In this document: positions 15,501-21,697 of the stretch, piece by piece
Layout: each line of letters begins with the position of its first letter
How positions within the stretch are numbered: position 1 is the stretch's first letter
Source: an uncultured Clostridia bacterium
Lineage (GTDB): Bacteria > Bacillota > Clostridia > UBA1381
Direction: 5' to 3'
Assembly: GCA_934444735.1 (NCBI GenBank)
Contig: CAKSDE010000025.1
Coordinates: 1 to 25,824 of the forward strand
DNA: 25,824 nucleotides
The notes under the pieces: model-generated
Database searches by the model: none
Seen by the model: the letters and a program-made list of their open reading frames with translations, nothing else
Told to the model about the DNA's origin: nothing
Position numbers and translations under genes: made by a program

Positions 15501-16956
15501 ACAAAGTAATATGGCACAGCGCATTTCAAATACCGATTGGTGGTATGATTCGGACAATAAATGTGCGCCAAAGGAAAGAAAAGAAAATGTACGTTTCTTC
15601 ATATTGGATAAATCGGAGGACGATGTATACAGAAAGCATATAAAGACAGCGGCGGACAGTTCATTGACATACGAAAATGTAAAGGGAAAATGGATTTCGA
15701 TTGACCCGAATGATGCAGAATCATTGAAGGTATCATCTGTTGGTGCGGTTGCACTTTTAAAAATGTATGATGAGCTGGGCGTTGCTTGCGGCGGAATAGA
15801 TATTTCCTGCGGCGGGACGCAAATAAGTGATTTTTATGCAGACACAGGCTGTGTATTCCGAGCATCGCACATGGATGCAATAAAGCAGAGCATGAGAGGT
15901 GTATTGTGGTATCAGGGAGAACACAATTATAAATCAGAGTATAACGAATATAAGGATAATATGCTGAAATTGGTTGACGGTTTCAGAGGTGAAAAGGCGT
16001 GGAACGACAGTGAACTGTACTTTATATATGTTCAGCTCCCGGCATATACAATGGATACAGAAAGTGAAAACGGTGAAAAATATACAGACGATGAACTTTT
16101 AAAAAAGATACGAAACTGGTCAATGGTGAGGACATCGCAGTTAAATGCACTCTATGAACTTGAAAATGCCGGTATGATTACAACAACGGATATCTTGCCG
16201 TTGACCGAATACAACACAATTCACAGAACAAACAAAAAGACAATCGGCGAACGCCTGGGAAATGAGGCTTTAAGAGTTGCATATAAGAAAAATAACATAT
16301 TTGCAGCACCGATGTTCGGTTCTGTTGAATTTAGCGGCAATAAGGCAACCGTTACTTTCACAAATGTTGCCGGCGGTTTAAAGACAACAGACGGCAATGC
16401 TCCGAGAGAATTTGAAATTGCGGGAGAGGACGGAGTATGGTATGCAGCAGATGCTGAAATTGTCGGAATGAATAAGGTTGTTCTTACAAACAGCAATGTC
16501 ACAGCTCCTAAAAAGGTGAGATATTTGGACATATGCGATCGGGCGGCAGACGATGAGAACGTTTTAAAGGAACTGATCGCAAAAGGTAAGCCGAGCGTGA
16601 ATCTTGTAAACTCGGAAGGACTCCCTGCGGCAAGCTTCTCGGAAAAGGAAAATGCATATATAAGAGCTGATCTTGCAACACAGACAACGATTTTCTATAA
16701 CGTGAATGACTTGTCCGATATAAGCGGTGATGTCAAGATTACAATCAATAACATTGACGGTGCCGACAGCATATATCTGGCGCTCTATAACGGCAGCAGA
16801 TTGGTTGATGTGAAAAAGGCGGCTGTGGCGAACGGCTCGGCAGAGGCATCTATTTCGGCAGAACTGTTTGATGATACACAGGCAAACTACAGCGTACGTG
16901 CATTTGTATGGAACGCTATGCTGCCGATAATAACGATTAACAATATAACAAGATAA
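12544..16956 (+). CDS. Secreted three-unit LamG-like/Big_4 plus sialate O-acetylesterase-type SGNH enzyme
   Basis: This 1470-residue protein starts at ATG 12544 behind GAGGAGG. A signal peptide covers residues 1-29 (AHA/ED). Three LamG-like/Big_4 units occupy about 33-320, 335-612 and 620-895. The first is very close to unit 1 of the preceding gene (shared NWYAxNNTTFVKDPD). From about 897 to 1330 runs a sialate-O-acetylesterase-type hydrolase: entry segment SDNMIIQQQKPIKLWGY, nucleophile S988 in GELWALDGQSNM, block GVLWYQGEHN (1119-1128), and H1227 in NTIHRTNK. The residue three before the His, usually Asp, is N1224, so the triad may be altered. A small beta module closes the protein (about 1385-1470; LALYNGSRLVDVKKA, VRAFVWNAM), like that inside the preceding protein. 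Likely role: removing acetyl esters from plant polysaccharides so that glycosidases can act. Confidence 0.84.
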   Translation: MGKSLKKLLSVLLAASCGVAGGVVPAAHAEDTAAAVKEFYRATWDNVEENKTLVGNEGSASTQYWGGKLEFQNWYAENNTTFVKDPDSTREGISIKTTVVPDKPFSAALKVISSDLKSALRNVEGKIYFSTDIYIPTGFDGECRLRWYSKPNEKAIGSFGLDETSGITAAGSTALSADKMLNKWVTLGIVADKTDNTVSYYLNAEPIPGAQDITGWDGSFDSLSPFMYMNAFKNNTESYDVYLDNMIACEVPEVAVNADLGGSAALPETIAVIPEGAQESVNMAAVWESVDTSKVGTKTVYGKLGGYLPLTAEVNVEDSMPEESKYYATQIIDANFDSYTAGEDANAKPDGNAKIEYWADYYEQNPVFAEDSRGGVSVKTTRVKDYNSFGARVVPSANALAALRDENNSRLYLSCDIKLSNREIAGGIYFWNIANSEKIASFDLNRYCGIRIPDASYVTAVSTSAFKADTWYNLGVLVDTAKKTVSYYVNGKPVTGAQGIQKSDTFMSTRNMSYLIYEYDTSKNSSVWPFDTYYDNIKAYNLPKIEKTVEAGTENALPTVFCAENLDGNVTRKKITWNNYSTDVGGTFDIAGMTEDKLPVTATLTVTDTTPENMIINAKEGFFADFEEFTNGTAAESTKVSNARLTVHDWESQNNNGTYVSNPNGDGIVLKSTMQNDKYFSSWLEPSSDLRTILSDAGNDKLYFSADFYLAQKPEKRFDLTWWAKANWNDIGMFIVDPTQGLKTKNDVVLASIDEIAGKWHRIGIIADKTNKCVSYFYNDNPVDGAQNVSNGWDGSVCDFNLLFYARAESMADGKDIYFDNLAAYTVPTVTKTVKENEAVEDLPNVLKIEKSDGTYTRKSIDWGTIGTQNAGKETIYKKTGNAYAAAEIMVTGITLPYVISDNMIIQQQKPIKLWGYNSQGTVSAKIKNGDTVLSEGTTQAANNGEWSMEFPALTAGGPYTIEFISDGITKTVSNVMIGELWALDGQSNMAQRISNTDWWYDSDNKCAPKERKENVRFFILDKSEDDVYRKHIKTAADSSLTYENVKGKWISIDPNDAESLKVSSVGAVALLKMYDELGVACGGIDISCGGTQISDFYADTGCVFRASHMDAIKQSMRGVLWYQGEHNYKSEYNEYKDNMLKLVDGFRGEKAWNDSELYFIYVQLPAYTMDTESENGEKYTDDELLKKIRNWSMVRTSQLNALYELENAGMITTTDILPLTEYNTIHRTNKKTIGERLGNEALRVAYKKNNIFAAPMFGSVEFSGNKATVTFTNVAGGLKTTDGNAPREFEIAGEDGVWYAADAEIVGMNKVVLTNSNVTAPKKVRYLDICDRAADDENVLKELIAKGKPSVNLVNSEGLPAASFSEKENAYIRADLATQTTIFYNVNDLSDISGDVKITINNIDGADSIYLALYNGSRLVDVKKAAVANGSAEASISAELFDDTQANYSVRAFVWNAMLPIITINNITR

Positions 16957-16967
16957 GGATTTTACGG

Positions 16968-17002
16968 GTAATGACATTACTCTTTTGGAGTAATGTCATT
17001 AC
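16968..17002. repeat. Perfect nested inverted repeat between operon genes
   Basis: The arms 16968-16982 (GTAATGACATTACTC) and 16988-17002 (GAGTAATGTCATTAC) match perfectly over 15 bp around a 5-base loop. Each arm also contains its own 13-bp palindrome, GTAATG and CATTAC around one base, with centres 22 bp apart, about two helical turns. No T run follows on either side, so it is not a normal terminator. It may be an mRNA stabiliser or processing hairpin separating the secreted enzymes from the next gene, or a tandem operator for a dimeric regulator. Confidence 0.75.
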
Positions 17003-17033
17003 TGCATAAAAGAAAAAGAGAGGAAATAAAAAA

Positions 17034-18581
17034 ATGACAAGAAACTGCAACAACATAGTAAATATCATAAATTTTGTAAGAGGATGGACACCGAAAAAGG
17101 AAGATGACTGGCAATTGCTCAACACAGTGAAGAATGAAATGCAGCTGATGAAAAAGTATAACTTCCCCGGGACTTTTCTCTTGCAATATGATGCGCTGAA
17201 AAGAGATGAATATATAGATTACTTTAAACAAGAGGTTGATGAAAATATTGAACTGGGTATCTGGATAGAAGTGGTTCAGCCGCTTGTTAAGGCATGCGGA
17301 TTAAAATGGCGAGGGAAGGAAGAGGTCATTTGGGATTGGCATATAAACCCCGGTTTTTTGATGGCATATACTCAAAAAGAAAGAGAACTTTTGTGCGACG
17401 AGCAAATGAGATATTTTAAAGAGCGGTTCGGATATTATCCCGAAACGGTCGGATCATGGCTTTTGGACAGTTATTCGATGGAATATCTTTCAAAAAAGTA
17501 CGATATAAAGGCGTTTTGCATATGCAGAGAACAGCTGAGAGTTGACGCATATACGCTTTGTGGCGGATATTATAATCAAGGATACTATCCGTCAAAATAC
17601 AATATGCTTTGTCCTGCACAGACAGAAGAAAACATGATAAAAACGCCGGTGTTCAGAATGCTTGGAATAGATCCGATTTACGAGTATGATAAATTAAGAT
17701 ATAAAAACCAATACGAATACAAGCATCCTATATATACTTTTGAACCTGATTGGACGGTCGGAAGAAATAAGGAGTTGGTAGGAGAATTTTTGAAAAATTA
17801 TTTTAACGATAATGTACTTGGTTTTTCATATATACAAGTTGGGCAGGAAAACAGTTTTTGGTGGTATGGTATAGAAAGCGGTTGGAATAATGAAGCTGAG
17901 GTTTTGGCGGATTTACGGGAAAAAGGAACTATCAGAATAGAAAAGCTCAAAGAAACGGGCGAATGGTTTAAAAAGACGTACAGTATGACGCCCGCAACGA
18001 GCATATGCGCTCAAAACGACTGGGGCGGCAATGGTTTGGAGGCTTTTTGGTATAACTGCAAAAATTACCGCTGCGGTGTGATTGTTGAAAATGATAAACT
18101 TATAATTCGAGATATATATAAATTTGATGAGCGTTACAAAGAAGCTCACTACAGCGTGCCGGAAATGGAGAGTGTGACAGTGTATGACAATCTGCCGGTG
18201 GTGGATTCAATTCTTCAAAGCAACGACTTGGACGGCGGAAACAGAAGGTGCGGTATGTTTTTTGACGGCTGTGTAAGCGGTTTGAAGATTTCCGAAGAAG
18301 GCGGCGAGATGACGATAGAGGCAAAGCTTGACAATGAAAAAATATGTATTGGATTTACGCAGAAAGGAGTTGAAGTGAGAGGAAATACAAAAATACTTTA
18401 TAAATACAGTGAACTGGATAACACTAAAATAAAGTGTGAAAAGGACGGTTTTTCATTTGTACATAATGGGTTCGAGTATTTTGTACCGATAACTGCAGAT
18501 ATTGAAGAGATGAAAGACGGAGTTATGCTAAAAAGCAGGGATGACACCATTTTTATTGATATGGAGGTGATCGGAAAATGA
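17034..18581 (+). CDS. DUF3863-like barrel protein, probably cytoplasmic
   Basis: This 515-residue protein has no signal peptide, unlike the genes around it. ATG 17034 follows GAGAGGAA. The sequence resembles, from memory, the DUF3863/DUF3864 family, which has a polysaccharide-deacetylase or GH57-like barrel in the N-terminal two thirds and a beta domain at the C terminus. Notable motifs are GIWIEVVQPLVKACG (E79), WDWHIN (W100, D101, H103), VGSWLLD, PVFRMLGIDPIYEYD and QVGQENSFWW (E272). Clustered Trp, His, Asp and Glu suggest a sugar-processing active site. The catalytic activity is not known to me. It lies behind the perfect hairpin at 16968-17002 and overlaps the next gene by four bases (ATGA), so the two are translationally coupled. 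The family assignment is moderate; a divergent deacetylase or glycosidase is the main alternative. Confidence 0.65.
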   Translation: MTRNCNNIVNIINFVRGWTPKKEDDWQLLNTVKNEMQLMKKYNFPGTFLLQYDALKRDEYIDYFKQEVDENIELGIWIEVVQPLVKACGLKWRGKEEVIWDWHINPGFLMAYTQKERELLCDEQMRYFKERFGYYPETVGSWLLDSYSMEYLSKKYDIKAFCICREQLRVDAYTLCGGYYNQGYYPSKYNMLCPAQTEENMIKTPVFRMLGIDPIYEYDKLRYKNQYEYKHPIYTFEPDWTVGRNKELVGEFLKNYFNDNVLGFSYIQVGQENSFWWYGIESGWNNEAEVLADLREKGTIRIEKLKETGEWFKKTYSMTPATSICAQNDWGGNGLEAFWYNCKNYRCGVIVENDKLIIRDIYKFDERYKEAHYSVPEMESVTVYDNLPVVDSILQSNDLDGGNRRCGMFFDGCVSGLKISEEGGEMTIEAKLDNEKICIGFTQKGVEVRGNTKILYKYSELDNTKIKCEKDGFSFVHNGFEYFVPITADIEEMKDGVMLKSRDDTIFIDMEVIGK

Positions 18582-21500
18582 AAAATATAAAAAGAGCGGC
18601 GGCATTTCTTTTGAGTGGCATCATGCTGCCGATAGGAATTGTGCCGGTGGCGGCGGATGAAGATGATATAACTATTAAGGAAGTGTATAACGCGACATTC
18701 GACAGCTTTACGAGCGGCACGGCAGCACACAACCAATTTGATAGCGGACTTTTGAAAATTGAGAATTGGTATGACGATTCTTCATATTTTGTTGATAATC
18801 CAGCAGAAGGAACAAAACCAGGAGATATAGTTGTACGATGTACACGCAGACAAAAAACATATTTTTCGTTAGCATTTAATGCGGACAAGAAAGAAGTGAA
18901 AGAAGAACTTCAAAATGCTGAAAGAGTATATCTTACAACAGACGTATTTTTTGATGATGGTTTTGATGATACGACGGAGGTGTCGTGGTGGACAACTCCG
19001 TTTAATAAAAATGAAGGAAATATAGGAAAATTTAAATTTGATTTTGCGGGAAACGAGATCGGGGCAAACGGGTTAAAAATATATAGAGGGGATGTTAATA
19101 ATAAATGGCATACAATAGGATTGTTGGTAGACAATATAACAAAAAAAGTAAGCTATTTTTATGACAATAGACCAGTTGCAGGTGCACAGAACATAAGAAA
19201 TGCGTGGAACGGCTCTTTAAAGGGAATGGAAAAGTTTTTGTATGCATTTTGGGCGAATCCCGAAAAGAACGGATATATGTATTTTAATAATGTTGCGGCA
19301 TATGCGCTGCCTGATATTTCGATTGAGTCAGAACTGGGAGAGGATATAGAGCTTCCCGGGGAGATAACATTAAAAAAACAGGGAGAAAACGAAACTGCGA
19401 AGGTTTCTTGGGATATGTCCGGTGTTGATGTGGGCAAAGAGGGAGAGTATACCGTAAGCGGCACGGTTGCCGGTATCCCAATAGTGCTGGACGCAAAGGT
19501 TAGCGTTGTCGATTTCATAAAAAGAGAAATGAACGCACTTTCGGATAAGATGGATTCAAAGTCTGCGACACAAGAGGAATGTCTGGCGCTTTATGATAAG
19601 ATTTCCGAAAAAGAGGACTATTCCAACCGCGACAGCTATATGGCGAAGATAAATGAGTATATAAACGGATTTTCAAAAGACACGGTTTCGCAGGTGCCTA
19701 CTCTGACAGAAAAAGTTGATGCGGCATCAAAGAGTATTACCGTTAACTTTGAGAGATTATTGCAGCCGTGGGCGGAAATTACTCTTTTTGATGCCGCAGG
19801 TGAGAACGTTCCATTGACAACAGAATTTACGGATAAAAGCGTTATTTTGAAACCACAGCAAAAGCTTGCGACAAACGAAGAATATACAATCTCGATAAGA
19901 GGACTTTCCGACAAGTTCGGAAATATTCTCCAGCAGTCCCCGATAAGCTTTAAAACCAAAATAATCAGCGTGAATATCAAGGACGGCGAAAAGTACGGTT
20001 ACGGCAAAAAGCTTTTGTGGCAAGAAAACGGCAAAAATGTTGTCACCGCAAAAATTATAAGTGAGGATGGCAAAGAGGAAAATGCCGAAAACGGATATAC
20101 TTTTACCCAAACAGGGGCTTATGAAGTTGTTTTATCTGCCGATAACGGTGCCGAAGTTGAAAAGTTTAAAATAACAATACTCGAGGCATTCGCCCCTGTT
20201 GCAAGCGATGTGAAAATCACGGGAAAAGCCGAAACGGGTGAAACACTGACTGCAAGTTACACCTTTTTTGACGAGAACAACGATGAGGAAAAGGACAGCC
20301 TATATCAGTGGTACAGGGACGGCGAGGCGATTGACGGCGCAACAGGGCTTACATATATGTTGACCGAGGAGGACGAGGACAAGACAATCGCTTTTGAGGT
20401 GACGCCGAGAGCCGACTCGGAGTATGAGAGCATGGGTAAGAGTGTAAGAACGGAAATTTTAGGTGCATGCAGGCCTGTTGCCGAAAATGTTAAAATAAAC
20501 GGAAAAATCGAGTTCGGCTCGGAGCTTTCGGCAAGCTATGAAATCCATGACAGAAACGGCGATGAGGAAACGGACGGCGCCGATGGTAAATGGATATTTG
20601 AAAACGAAAAAGGCGAGAAAAAAGATGTCGGCGAGGGTGATAAATACACAATCACCGAGAATAATCAGGACGGAATTTTATGGCTTGAACTCACCCCGAA
20701 AAGCAAGGTTAAACCATACACCGGAGAAACCGTTAAAACGAAAATAATCACACCATCGCGTCCGAAAGCGGAAAATGTTGAGGTCAAGGGCGATGCAAAA
20801 GTCGGCGGAATCTTAACGGGGACATATAAATGGACCGATGCGAATTATGCGGACGGCGACAGAGAGGGCTTGAGCGAAGAACACTGGGTGAACGCGTCAA
20901 GCGGAAAAATTATAGCCGAGGGTGCGGCTATAGAGCTTAGCTCATCATTAAAGGGTGAATCCATATATTATGAAGTTATCCCCAAAAGCGTTAATGCGCC
21001 CATGGTTGGAGATGCGGTAAGGAGCAAAACGTTCACTGTTTCGGGCGGCTCGTCATCGGGCGGCAAAGGCAGCGGAGGAGGAAGTTCATCAAGCGGCGGA
21101 CCGAGCGTGTATATTCCGCCGAAAACAACCGAAGATGACGGCGGAAAAGATCAGCCGCAAAGTGATAATTTTAAAGACATCGAAAATCACTGGGCAAAGG
21201 AGTATATCAATGAATTATACGAAAAAGGGACAGTAAAAGGAATAGACTCCGAGCATTTTGCACCGGACAGGGCAATTTCGAGAGCCGAATTTGTCACGCT
21301 GATTATGCGCGCACGCGGAATAGGTGAGGCGCAATATAATGGTGATTTCTCCGATGTTGCAAGTGATTTCTGGGGCGCAAGGTATATCGCCGCGGCGCTG
21401 GAAAACGGCTTTATCGAAAAGGCACAACAGTTCAGACCGAATGATGCGATAAAGCGCGAGGAGGCAGCAAAGCTCATTTCTCTTATAACGCAGGATATGC

Positions 21501-21697
21501 CGCGCGAATCGGGCGAGATATCCTTTGCCGACAGTGAAAAAATCTCGGATTGGGCAATAGACTATATAAAAGACTGTGCGCAAAAGGGACTGATAAAGGG
21601 AGATAACGGAGGGAATGTGAACCCTCAATCGAAAATGACAAGAGCGGAAGCGGTAACGGTGATTTGGAGGATAATACAAAATGAAAATACAAAATAA
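18578..21697 (+). CDS. SLH-anchored multi-Ig surface protein with one LamG-like/Big_4 unit
   Basis: This 1039-residue protein starts at ATG 18578 with GGAGGTGAT upstream and a four-base overlap with the previous gene. Signal peptide: residues 1-26 (VAA/DE). A LamG-like domain (about 28-245; KWHTIGLLVDN, GAQNIRNAWNGS) and a Big_4 domain (to about 312) repeat the unit seen in the upstream enzymes. A charged helical stretch (about 313-370), a Big_5 Ig-like domain (about 371-465; ITLFDAAG) and another beta domain follow. Three Ig-like repeats of about 90-100 residues (about 540-822; QWYRDGEAIDG) come before a Gly/Ser linker (about 823-845). Three SLH domains (about 862-1035; SRAEF, KREEA, TRAEA) bind secondary cell wall polymers. 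No catalytic motif is seen. It likely anchors a glycan-binding module on the cell surface as partner of the anchorless enzymes. Confidence 0.87.
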   Translation: MKNIKRAAAFLLSGIMLPIGIVPVAADEDDITIKEVYNATFDSFTSGTAAHNQFDSGLLKIENWYDDSSYFVDNPAEGTKPGDIVVRCTRRQKTYFSLAFNADKKEVKEELQNAERVYLTTDVFFDDGFDDTTEVSWWTTPFNKNEGNIGKFKFDFAGNEIGANGLKIYRGDVNNKWHTIGLLVDNITKKVSYFYDNRPVAGAQNIRNAWNGSLKGMEKFLYAFWANPEKNGYMYFNNVAAYALPDISIESELGEDIELPGEITLKKQGENETAKVSWDMSGVDVGKEGEYTVSGTVAGIPIVLDAKVSVVDFIKREMNALSDKMDSKSATQEECLALYDKISEKEDYSNRDSYMAKINEYINGFSKDTVSQVPTLTEKVDAASKSITVNFERLLQPWAEITLFDAAGENVPLTTEFTDKSVILKPQQKLATNEEYTISIRGLSDKFGNILQQSPISFKTKIISVNIKDGEKYGYGKKLLWQENGKNVVTAKIISEDGKEENAENGYTFTQTGAYEVVLSADNGAEVEKFKITILEAFAPVASDVKITGKAETGETLTASYTFFDENNDEEKDSLYQWYRDGEAIDGATGLTYMLTEEDEDKTIAFEVTPRADSEYESMGKSVRTEILGACRPVAENVKINGKIEFGSELSASYEIHDRNGDEETDGADGKWIFENEKGEKKDVGEGDKYTITENNQDGILWLELTPKSKVKPYTGETVKTKIITPSRPKAENVEVKGDAKVGGILTGTYKWTDANYADGDREGLSEEHWVNASSGKIIAEGAAIELSSSLKGESIYYEVIPKSVNAPMVGDAVRSKTFTVSGGSSSGGKGSGGGSSSSGGPSVYIPPKTTEDDGGKDQPQSDNFKDIENHWAKEYINELYEKGTVKGIDSEHFAPDRAISRAEFVTLIMRARGIGEAQYNGDFSDVASDFWGARYIAAALENGFIEKAQQFRPNDAIKREEAAKLISLITQDMPRESGEISFADSEKISDWAIDYIKDCAQKGLIKGDNGGNVNPQSKMTRAEAVTVIWRIIQNENTK

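Noticed and set aside
16971..16999. Promoter with ATGACA as -35 inside the nested palindrome
   Set aside because: At 17 bp spacing the -10 would be TGTCAT, a poor match; no better hexamer is found at 16-18 bp.
16968..17002. Intrinsic terminator ending the operon after the esterase gene
   Set aside because: The hairpin is strong, but no T run follows on the plus strand, and the next gene begins 31 bases later in the same direction.
21040..21110. Gly/Ser-rich stretch as a coding microsatellite or phase-variable repeat
   Set aside because: Codons are mixed and no exact short tandem repeat is present; it reads as an ordinary flexible linker before the SLH domains.
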